Source: Vicinamibacterales bacterium (GTDB lineage: Bacteria; Acidobacteriota; Vicinamibacteria; Vicinamibacterales; UBA2999). Taken from it: a stretch of 13,063 bases of DNA. Below are positions 1-4,524 of the stretch, piece after piece. Within the stretch, counting starts at the first letter, position 1, and each line of letters opens with the position of its first letter. A program made the translations under genes and the position numbers. The notes beneath the pieces are model-generated. The model was not told the origin of the DNA. It was given only the letters and a program-made list of their open reading frames with translations, and searched no databases. Location: the NCBI GenBank assembly GCA_041659285.1, contig JBAZYO010000027.1, forward strand, positions 1 through 13,063, read 5' to 3'.

Positions 1-271
1 TGCCATCCGCGTCGATTCTGCGGTATTGCTTGAGTCTCCCGACCACGCGGCAAGCCCGGCCCTGTCGCAATTGCGCCGAGCAATGCTCGCCGAGCTTCGA
101 CCACGCTTCCACGTCGAAGCGGCTAACCTCTTTTTCGAGGGTGTCGCCCTGCTTGAAATGCCGATCCGAGACAATGACGAAATCGCACCGGAGACTACCG
201 CTCGGTAGTGTTTCTGTTTTGGGATCTTCCACGACGGTGCCCTCAATCAAGATGCTGTTGAGTGAGTTCAC
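1..271 (-). CDS. ssb: Single-stranded DNA-binding protein (SSB), partial at left edge
   Basis: The first 90 residues of an OB-fold SSB are visible; the C-terminus lies beyond the window. The start is GTG (269-271), overlapping the upstream stop as GTGA, with a strong GGGGGAGGT ribosome site just before it. Family pattern: N-terminal NSILIEGTVVEDP strand and turn, then CDFVIVSD, then FDVEAWSKLGEHC (the usual 'F..V..WGKLAE' strand and helix) and a CRVVGRLKQYRR strand. Role from the family: coats single-stranded DNA during replication and recombination. It is the most distal gene seen on this minus-strand cluster and suggests a replication module continuing to the left. The acidic C-terminal tail that would confirm a replication-partner-binding SSB cannot be seen. 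Confidence 0.85.
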   Translation of the reverse strand, partial: MNSLNSILIEGTVVEDPKTETLPSGSLRCDFVIVSDRHFKQGDTLEKEVSRFDVEAWSKLGEHCSAQLRQGRACRVVGRLKQYRRIDADG

Positions 272-534
272 GCGACCTCCCCCGGCTCGCGCGACCCGCT
301 CGTCTCGGCGATGATGACGCGGTCGGTCAGCTCTGCGACGTACTCGTAGTCCACGTCCCGCAATCGCCCGTTCCGGCAGTTTTGCAGCACGTACACGACC
401 TGCTCGCCGATGGTGCGCTCGTAGCTGTAGCCCCGGCCCTGCATGAGGGCGCGGCGGTTGCGGCGTCCGGCGTCTGAGCGCACGTAGCCCAGCACGCGGG
501 CCACGTCGGGGGCGGTGGGGGAGAGGGTGGTCAT
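268..534 (-). CDS. Hypothetical protein, 88 aa
   Basis: Not recognised. A small soluble protein, Arg-rich in the middle (GRRNRRALMQGRGYSYERT) followed by a predicted helix (IGEQVVYVLQNCRNG) and an acidic stretch. There is no signal peptide or membrane segment. The ATG (532-534) overlaps the stop of the Ala-rich gene upstream as ATGA, with GAGG about 8 nt before it. Its own stop overlaps the GTG of the SSB gene as GTGA. It is therefore co-translated between the Ala-rich protein and SSB, and its reality rests mainly on this tight packing. Confidence 0.7.
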   Translation of the reverse strand: MTTLSPTAPDVARVLGYVRSDAGRRNRRALMQGRGYSYERTIGEQVVYVLQNCRNGRLRDVDYEYVAELTDRVIIAETSGSREPGEVA

Positions 535-1397
535 GATGTGGCCTCGGCGATTCTCGCCTCTACCATTTCGAGGAGCTTGTCATTTAGCTCTTCTTTTTTG
601 GCGTAGGCGGCGGCGTTGGCGGCGTAGGCGGCGGCGGCGTTGGCGGCGTAGGCGGCGTAGGCGGCGGCGGTGGCGGCGGTGGCGGCGGCGGTGGCGTTGG
701 CGGCGGCGGCGGCGGTGGCGGCGTAGGCGGCGGCGGCGGCGGTGGCGTTGGCGGCGTAGGCGGCGGCGGCGTAGGCGTTGGAGGCGGCGGCGTAGGCGTT
801 GGCGTTGGCGGCGGCGGTGGCGTTGGCGGCGTCGGCGGCGGCGGCGTAGGCGTTGTCGGCGGCGGCGTAGGCGTTGGCGTTGGCGGCGGCGTAGGCGGCG
901 GCGTTGGCGGCGGCGGCGGCGGCGGCGTTGGCGGCGTAGGCGGCGTAGGCGGCGTTGGCGGCGTAGGCGGCGGCGTTGGCGTAGGCGGCGTTGGCGAGTT
1001 TTTTGTCTCCCGTTTCCAAAAACTTCTGCACGACAATCGGCATATCCCACAGATGGGCCACGGATAAGGCCGCCCACCGCGCAAACGCTCGCAACGTATC
1101 GGACACATCGATCCCGCCCCGGAGATAGGTCCGCTCGGTCGCCGCGTGTTTATCGCGGTCGTCGTGCTCGACAATCGTGCCGCCTAGCTCGACCTCCCAC
1201 ACCACGGGGCCGGGCGCGTATTTCACGGCGTCGAGGATGCGCATGGAGCCATGGAGGCCATGCGTACAGGGCACCGGCTTACCTTTGACGGTATGCGTTA
1301 CCCCTAGGGCGATGTCGCGGCCGTCATTGTACCGAAGCTTCTTTTCCGTCGTTGAGAAATACCACGCTTTCAAACCCGTCCTCCTCGGCTTGGGCAT
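531..1397 (-). CDS. Ala-rich repeat protein with N-terminal DUF7666-like domain
   Basis: A 288-aa protein in three parts. Residues 1-about 105 form a compact domain (LKAWYFSTTEKKLRYNDGR, then VPCTHGLHGS, YAPGPVVWEVELGGTI and DKHAATER). This resembles a domain common in phage proteins that I recall as DUF7666; the name is from memory. After a Trp-rich helix, residues about 134-266 are a low-complexity run of Ala with Asn, Tyr and some Thr at every third or fourth position, encoded almost only by GCC. A charged tail (KKEELNDKLLEMVEARIAE) ends it. I place the start at 1397, not at the ATG at 1442, because a good promoter overlaps that upstream ATG and GAGG lies 7 nt before 1397. Function unknown; the repeat should be helical or a solenoid. 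It opens the leftward unit ending in SSB. Confidence 0.8.
   Translation of the reverse strand: MPKPRRTGLKAWYFSTTEKKLRYNDGRDIALGVTHTVKGKPVPCTHGLHGSMRILDAVKYAPGPVVWEVELGGTIVEHDDRDKHAATERTYLRGGIDVSDTLRAFARWAALSVAHLWDMPIVVQKFLETGDKKLANAAYANAAAYAANAAYAAYAANAAAAAAANAAAYAAANANAYAAADNAYAAAADAANATAAANANAYAAASNAYAAAAYAANATAAAAAYAATAAAAANATAAATAATAAAYAAYAANAAAAYAANAAAYAKKEELNDKLLEMVEARIAEATS
601..996. repeat. GC-rich low-complexity repeat (GCGGCGTAG/GCGGCGTTG-type units)
   Basis: About 400 bp built from GCGGCG interrupted by TAG, TTG or GTG triplets, coding for the Ala/Tyr/Asn repeat on the minus strand. Unit spacing mixes 9 and 12 bp, so it is irregular rather than a clean tandem array. Stops are absent from several frames, which produces long false antisense open frames. 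The tract is likely prone to replication slippage and to assembly error. Confidence 0.9.
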
Positions 1398-1421
1398 CTT
1401 CCGCCCTCGCCTTGTAACTAC

Positions 1422-1450
1422 AGTGTAGTACGTGATACGCATGGCGTCAA
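1422..1450 (-). promoter_or_regulatory. Sigma70-type promoter for the Ala-rich/88-aa/SSB operon
   Basis: On the minus strand, TTGACG (1445-1450), a 17-bp spacer, then TACACT (1422-1427). It would start transcription near 1415, leaving a short leader with GAGG ahead of the ATG at 1397. A 13-bp dyad, ACTAC-agt-GTAGT (1418-1430), covers the -10 box and could be a repressor site. The promoter lies back to back with the plus-strand promoter at 1482-1510. Confidence 0.65.
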
Positions 1451-1481
1451 TAGCAATACCGCGTTTTCCTTGCGATTTGTT

Positions 1482-1510
1482 TTGACTCCCATGTCATTAC
1501 CTTGTATACT
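1482..1510 (+). promoter_or_regulatory. Strong sigma70-type promoter for the 79-aa plus-strand gene
   Basis: TTGACT (1482-1487), exact 17-bp spacer, TATACT (1505-1510). Expected start near 1517, immediately before the AGGAGA ribosome site (1518-1523) of the gene at 1534. It is divergent from the promoter at 1422-1450, with about 31 bp between the two -35 boxes. Confidence 0.75.
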
Positions 1511-1533
1511 TTTCATGAGGAGAAAACCGGGAA

Positions 1534-1773
1534 ATGGCACGAAAAAATGATTCCGCTGTCGCTACACCGTGTTACACTTTGCCCATGGCAGAGAAACGCG
1601 ACCCCTTCCCCATGCGATCCACGAAGACATGGGCGGCCATGGTTTCGGCACAAGCGGCAAAGGAAACGCGCGACCGAACGAACCTGATAGAGCGCGTCAT
1701 GGTGGCGTACTGCAATGACCCGGCGATCCGGGATCTCGTGCAGCGCTACGAAGACACGCACTCCGCCGCCTAG
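1534..1773 (+). CDS. Small protein, possibly a ribbon-helix-helix regulator
   Basis: A 79-aa protein behind a near-consensus promoter and an AGGAGA ribosome site. The second half fits a ribbon-helix-helix pattern: a short strand (DPFPMRST), helix A (KTWAAMVSAQAAKE), a turn, and helix B (LIERVMVAYC). This fit is by eye and tentative. It is the only plus-strand gene in the left part of the window and is transcribed divergently from the Ala-rich/SSB operon, the usual position for a regulator of that pair of promoters. It ends convergently with the methyltransferase fragment: both stop codons share the CTAG at 1770-1773. A shorter start at ATG 1585 exists but has no ribosome site. Confidence 0.7.
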   Translation: MARKNDSAVATPCYTLPMAEKRDPFPMRSTKTWAAMVSAQAAKETRDRTNLIERVMVAYCNDPAIRDLVQRYEDTHSAA

Positions 1774-2009
1774 CCTCCCCGCATGCACGGGCAGCCCTCG
1801 TCGATCCAGTACAGCGGCGTGCCGTCGTCGCCCGTATAGCCCGAGCCTGCCCCGTTGGCATTGTCGCCGTCAACGTACCACTGAGGATTAGACCCGTAAG
1901 CATTGATCCCGACGTTATAGGGGATATCGGCGATGATGAGTTGCGCCTTCGGGATTCCGTATTGCTTGTAATTTTGAAAATGGTCATTGAATAGGTCAAC
2001 CCGGTTCAT
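1770..2009 (-). pseudogene. N-terminal fragment of a phage DNA (adenine?) methyltransferase
   Basis: A 79-aa frame whose first 50 residues look like the start of a phage DNA methyltransferase: LFNDHFQNYKQYGIPKAQLI, then IADIPYNVG (a variant of the catalytic DPPY box, residues 28-31), then NAYGSNPQWYVDGDN. The family is normally several times longer. Here the similarity stops after about residue 55 and the frame closes with an unrelated tail (IDEGCPCMRGG). No AdoMet-binding FxGxG motif or target-recognition region is present, and no continuation is visible in any minus frame down to 1534. The ATG overlaps the stop of the transglycosylase gene as ATGA, so it is still translated in line. Catalysis is unlikely; it is a remnant or a repurposed short protein. 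Confidence 0.6.
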
Positions 2010-2461
2010 GGCTCCCCCGCTTCGCATATCTTTCGCGCGTAAGCCCGCGTCGTCTCCGGCACGTCCACCACGCGCCCGGCGTTGTAAAAGCACAGCGCCC
2101 GCTCCCACGTCGCAAACTGCTTGTGGAGCGCGGCGACATATCGCAGCGCCACCGTCGCATTATCCAGCGGGTCGAGGATGTCGAAGCGCCCGCCCTGCCA
2201 GTACTGCGACAGGAGCCAGCCGAGATTGCGCGGATCGGTGTGAAGCTGGTAGAGCCCGAGAGACGAGAAACCCGAGGGCTCAAGGTGGATCGCCGCCGCG
2301 TCCCCGCTTGACTCCGCTAGCATCAACGCATGCGCAACGGATCGCGGCACCCCGGCAGCATCGGCGATGCGCATAACGGCGGCATGGGTCGCAGGGCTTA
2401 TCGGCGCAGCGGCGAGGGGCAGCGACAGCACGAGGAGGGCAGCAAGAAGGAGGGGCTTCAT
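2006..2461 (-). CDS. Secreted lytic transglycosylase (SLT-like)
   Basis: A 151-aa protein with a signal peptide (MKPLLLAALLVLSLPLAAA, cleavage probably after residue 19) and an SLT/goose-lysozyme-like fold. Visible motifs in order: the catalytic Glu in LAESSGD (E50), SLGLYQLH (residues 67-74, matching the family's 'G.mQ' motif), and CFYNAGR (124-130, the family's AYNAG). The family cleaves the glycan strands of peptidoglycan between MurNAc and GlcNAc in the periplasm. The ATG at 2461 is chosen over the longer in-frame start because it begins the signal peptide, has AGGGG before it, and overlaps the upstream stop as ATGA. It sits in the early-type operon, far from the holin/endolysin pair, so a role in entry, envelope remodelling or conjugation-like transfer is as likely as lysis. 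Confidence 0.8.
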   Translation of the reverse strand: MKPLLLAALLVLSLPLAAAPISPATHAAVMRIADAAGVPRSVAHALMLAESSGDAAAIHLEPSGFSSLGLYQLHTDPRNLGWLLSQYWQGGRFDILDPLDNATVALRYVAALHKQFATWERALCFYNAGRVVDVPETTRAYARKICEAGEP

Positions 2462-2769
2462 CCGCGCCCCTTGAAGACGTAGTGCCCGCCGCGCGTGGTA
2501 GAATGCCAGTACATCATCCACCATAGCGATTCCGCCGGATCGGCGTTTTCGAGCGCCGCGATCATGTCCTCGCAACCGCTCCATCCGCCCGTATGCAGGG
2601 TCAGCGAAAAGTTTCCCATCTTGTCAGGACCTTCGAACTTGCCCGAGCCGCATCCGGAGGCCTCGAATAGTTCGAGAATTATTTCGGCACCGGGGCGGAA
2701 CTTGTGTGCATCAAGGTGCTGGATGGTCTCGATGTCCTGTTCGGTCGGGTAGCCGTCACCGTCCATCAT
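2458..2769 (-). CDS. Hypothetical phage protein, 103 aa
   Basis: Not assigned a function. An acidic N-terminal half (DIETIQHLDAHKF) is followed by the pattern GGWSGCEDMIAAL and then LWWMMYWHSTTRGGHYVFK. A 'GWSG.E..I.AL ... RGGHY.F' pattern is one I recall from short phage proteins of unknown function. There are no signal or membrane segments. It overlaps the 67-aa gene upstream by 14 bp and the transglycosylase downstream by ATGA. Two consecutive ATGs (2769 and 2766) are possible starts; the purine-rich GGGGGCGAGG precedes both. Confidence 0.75.
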   Translation of the reverse strand: MMDGDGYPTEQDIETIQHLDAHKFRPGAEIILELFEASGCGSGKFEGPDKMGNFSLTLHTGGWSGCEDMIAALENADPAESLWWMMYWHSTTRGGHYVFKGRG

Positions 2770-2959
2770 TGCCTCGCCCCCGGTACCGCGTCGCGGCGTG
2801 GCTCTCGTCGCGCTCGGGCTCGTCGTCGATGACGTGCGCCTTGACGAAGCGTGCCAGCCGGGAGCGCAGGGTCTCGACGTAGCGAAAGCCCACGGTGCAT
2901 TCGATCCGGACGACGGGGGCCTTGCGGCAGGTGCGGCCGTCGATAACGATAGTCTGCAT
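2756..2959 (-). CDS. Hypothetical protein, 67 aa
   Basis: Not recognised. A small basic protein: MQTIVIDGRTCRKAPVVRI, a middle strand/helix (CTVGFRYVETLRSRLARFVK), and an Arg/Asp-rich disordered tail. The start at 2957-2959 is fixed by a near-perfect GAGGAGGT ribosome site about 5 nt upstream. The same frame stays open further upstream to 3337, but that part reads through the tRNA-like element and the end of another gene and is not coding. It is the first gene after the structured 206-nt gap, so translation restarts here with a strong site instead of by coupling. Confidence 0.75.
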   Translation of the reverse strand: MQTIVIDGRTCRKAPVVRIECTVGFRYVETLRSRLARFVKAHVIDDEPERDESHAATRYRGRGNDGR

Positions 2960-3056
2960 TGTTACCTCCTCGAAAAGAAACCGACGGGCCGGTGTGCCGC
3001 TCTGCGCTCCTGCGTTTACAGGCCATCCTGGCTTGCGGCACGTCGGGCCACGGTGT

Positions 3057-3124
3057 AGCCGAATCTCGGATTCGAACCGAGTCGCGCAGGGTACAGGCCC
3101 GCGCTCGCCGCCATGGCATCCGGC
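3057..3124 (-). tRNA. Degenerate tRNA or tRNA-like element (68 nt)
   Basis: Minus strand. A textbook T-arm is present: stem CTCGG/CCGAG around the 7-nt loop TTCGAAT. Flanking it, GCCGGAT (3118-3124) pairs with ATTCGGC (3058-3064) over all 7 positions (one G-T) as an acceptor stem. Between them lies an anticodon-like hairpin, GCGGG-CCTGTAC-CCTGC, which can extend to 7 bp. What is wrong: only 15 nt separate the acceptor and anticodon stems, too few for a normal D-arm; position 33 of the loop is C instead of T; and no CCA follows. If read as a tRNA the anticodon would be TGT (Thr), but this is not secure. It could be a D-arm-reduced phage tRNA, a decayed tRNA, a tRNA-like processing signal, or the tRNA-derived core of an attachment site. 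Confidence 0.5.
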
Positions 3125-3128
3125 AAGT

Positions 3129-3149
3129 GCCGGGCGGGTTAGGCCCGGC
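3129..3149 (-). other. Perfect 7-bp GC hairpin in the gap before the tRNA-like element
   Basis: GCCGGGC (3143-3149 on the minus strand) and GCCCGGC (3129-3135) form a perfect 7-bp stem around a 7-nt loop, CTAACCC. It lies 16 nt after the stop of the 164-aa gene and 4 nt before the 5' end of the tRNA-like element. No T-run follows, so it is not a classical intrinsic terminator; it could pause polymerase, protect an RNA end or mark a processing site. Its 3' arm could alternatively pair with the acceptor 5' arm (CCGGC/GCCGG), so the two structures may compete. Confidence 0.6.
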
Positions 3150-3165
3150 GATAGATAGAGACCAC

Positions 3166-3660
3166 CTACCCTTTCGCGGGATCTCCCGCAGCCATTTCCG
3201 CGAAGCGCATCCGCGCCCGCTCGCGTTCGTGTTTGCGCTGGATTTTGGCTCTGGCCTTCTCCATTGCGGCATAGTCGGGATCGTGTCGGGCCGCGTGTTC
3301 CTGCTGCGCCCATTTCTTGAGTGCATGCTTTTCCCATCGCGCGAGAAGGGCGGCGTACTTCGCCCGGAGTTTCGGGAAGACCTTGGCCAGCAGGCCCCGG
3401 AACTTCTTCGAGTAGAACGACGCCTCGCCCTTCTCGCGCAGGCCCTGCTTCTCCGCTGCTTGGCGAACGGCCTTTCGCGCGATCTTGTGCGGGTTGGACA
3501 GCCCGCGATTGTCGAGGCGGCCGTGCATGAAGCGGAGCGCGGTCTGTTCGTCTACGCGAGCAAAGGTCATGAGGTGGCCGGTCATGGCGTCACCTTCAAG
3601 CCCGTGCTCGTCGCAAAACTCGCGCGCTTCGATAAGCCGCTGCCGAGTCGTCGCCTTCAT
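3166..3660 (-). CDS. Hypothetical basic helical protein, 164 aa
   Basis: Not recognised. Residues 1-60 are mixed (KATTRQRLIEAREFCDEHGL ... FARVDEQTALRFMHGRLDNR). Residues 60-164 are strongly helical and rich in Lys, Arg, Ala and Glu, with a likely coiled coil near MEKARAKIQRKHERERARM. The charge suggests nucleic-acid binding, but no known domain is visible. The ATG overlaps the stop of the 135-aa gene as ATGA, with GGGAGG about 7 nt upstream. It is the last gene before the 206-nt structured gap. Confidence 0.75.
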   Translation of the reverse strand: MKATTRQRLIEAREFCDEHGLEGDAMTGHLMTFARVDEQTALRFMHGRLDNRGLSNPHKIARKAVRQAAEKQGLREKGEASFYSKKFRGLLAKVFPKLRAKYAALLARWEKHALKKWAQQEHAARHDPDYAAMEKARAKIQRKHERERARMRFAEMAAGDPAKG

Positions 3661-4064
3661 GCCACGTCCTCCCGGCGCTTCGGCTTGGGCGGCTCGACGT
3701 AGCCATAGCCCCGCGCGGCGTATTGGCGGGCACGGCGACCGGGCCAGCCTGCGGCGTTGGAGTGGCCCACGGTGAGGCGGTGCCAGAGCTTCGACCCGCT
3801 GCGCTTCTTGCCGCCGAAACCCGACCGAGTGTCGTAGCCGCGTGCATGAGTGCGGTGCTTCTCGGCGGGCTTCCCGAAGCCGAGGAAGCGGAAGAAGCGG
3901 GCGACCATGGAGAGGAGGGCGATCAGCGCGCCGGAAAGAAAGTTTTTCGCGAGCGCGTCCTCGGGCTTGTCGCGGCTTTTCTCGAACGCGGCCCGGTGCT
4001 GCGCGTTGGTGTAGCGGTTGGTGGTCCGCGCGAGTTCGCGCGCCCGAATGCTGTTGCGCATCAT
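3657..4064 (-). CDS. Hypothetical protein with one hydrophobic segment, 135 aa
   Basis: Not recognised. A basic N-terminus (MMRNSIRARELARTTNRYTN), one hydrophobic or amphipathic segment at about residues 42-62 (NFLSGALIALLSMVARFFRF), and a basic, Gly/Arg/Tyr-rich C-terminus ending PPKPKRREDVA. It could associate with the membrane through the central segment. The start at 4064 follows AAGGAGGAG, and ATGATGA overlaps the stop of the nuclease gene; the next ATG (4061) is also usable. The frame stays open further upstream, but that stretch is the nuclease gene read in the wrong frame. Confidence 0.7.
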   Translation of the reverse strand: MMRNSIRARELARTTNRYTNAQHRAAFEKSRDKPEDALAKNFLSGALIALLSMVARFFRFLGFGKPAEKHRTHARGYDTRSGFGGKKRSGSKLWHRLTVGHSNAAGWPGRRARQYAARGYGYVEPPKPKRREDVA

Positions 4065-4414
4065 ATTCTCCTCCTTGGCTTTGTCAGTTCCCGTTCCACA
4101 TCTTCGACGCTCCGGGCGATGAACGCCAGCCCGCCCCGCTTGGCAATCTCGGCGAGGAAGATCAACTGTTCTTCGGTGGCTTTCCCGGTCGGGCTCTTGA
4201 CCTCGATGGCGAGAGGCCGTCCCTCCCATGCGGGGATCTCTGAGCCGATCACGCCGATGATGTCGGAGCATCCGGGGAAGCCGAAGCGCACGAAGCGGGT
4301 TTTGCCTGTCTTGTCGGCGAGTTTCACCGCGCCCGTGTTGACGCGCCACGCGAACACCTGACGGATCGCGAGGTATTCGAGGATGGCGGCGAGGACCGCG
4401 CCTTCTGGCGTCAT
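4061..4414 (-). CDS. VRR-NUC domain nuclease, 117 aa
   Basis: A single-domain PD-(D/E)xK nuclease of the VRR-NUC type (the fold also found in FAN1 and in short phage proteins). Motifs in order: N-terminal Glu in MTPEG (E4), FAWRVNTGAV (21-30), VRFGFPGCSDIIGV with the metal-binding Asp (D51), AIEVKSPTGKATEEQ with the ExK pair (E71, K73) and the following Gln (Q83), then RGGLAFIARSVEDV. All expected catalytic residues are present and the length matches stand-alone phage members. Family role: structure-directed DNA cleavage, for example of branched replication or recombination intermediates. The start at 4414 is the Met of the conserved N-terminal motif and overlaps the 37-aa gene's stop as ATGA. 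Confidence 0.88.
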   Translation of the reverse strand: MTPEGAVLAAILEYLAIRQVFAWRVNTGAVKLADKTGKTRFVRFGFPGCSDIIGVIGSEIPAWEGRPLAIEVKSPTGKATEEQLIFLAEIAKRGGLAFIARSVEDVERELTKPRRRI

Positions 4415-4524
4415 ACCCGCGACCCCGCCCGCTGCCACATGCAAATAGCGCAGGCCACGGCGGGCTTGCCGATCTCGCCGCGATGGAAGGCTGCGAAGGT
4501 GCAGAGGAGGTCGGCGTAGGTCAC
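4411..4524 (-). CDS. Very small GTG-start gene, 37 aa
   Basis: A short frame that an ATG-only search misses. It starts at GTG (4522-4524), which overlaps the stop of the Ala-rich gene as GTGA, and stops at TGA (4411-4413), which overlaps the nuclease start as ATGA. It therefore exactly fills the only gap between two operon genes. The product, beginning (M)TYADLLCTFAAFHRGEIGK, is mostly helical with three Cys (positions 8, 25 and 28) and a Trp (CMWQRAG). No domain is recognised. The case for it is the exact tiling at both ends plus a protein-like composition. Confidence 0.65.
   Translation of the reverse strand: MTYADLLCTFAAFHRGEIGKPAVACAICMWQRAGSRV

Noticed and set aside
515..1288. Long plus-strand Arg/Trp open frame and minus-strand Thr/Pro and Arg frames over the first repeat
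   Set aside because: They are frame shadows of the GC-rich repeat; the Ala/Asn/Tyr frame alone has a sensible globular domain, promoter and coupled neighbours.
1398..1442. Upstream ATG at 1442 for the Ala-rich protein
   Set aside because: The promoter -35/-10 boxes overlap this ATG and the resulting transcript would start downstream of it; 1397 has the ribosome site.
1470..1530. Insertion sequence or transposon ends near the methyltransferase breakpoint
   Set aside because: No transposase, terminal inverted repeats or target duplication could be seen around 1500-1800.
3057..3124. A normal, functional tRNA-Tyr or tRNA-Thr
   Set aside because: The D-arm is too short, position 33 is not T in the best fold, and the GTA reading needs a pyrimidine at position 37; kept only as tRNA-like.
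2960..3337. Minus-strand 193-aa and 186-aa open frames
   Set aside because: They read through the tRNA-like gap and over the 164-aa gene in another frame; only the last 67 codons of the first one have a ribosome site.
4065..4349. N-terminal extension of the 135-aa protein to 4349
   Set aside because: This part is the VRR-NUC gene read in a shifted frame; the strong AAGGAGGAG site fixes the start at 4064.
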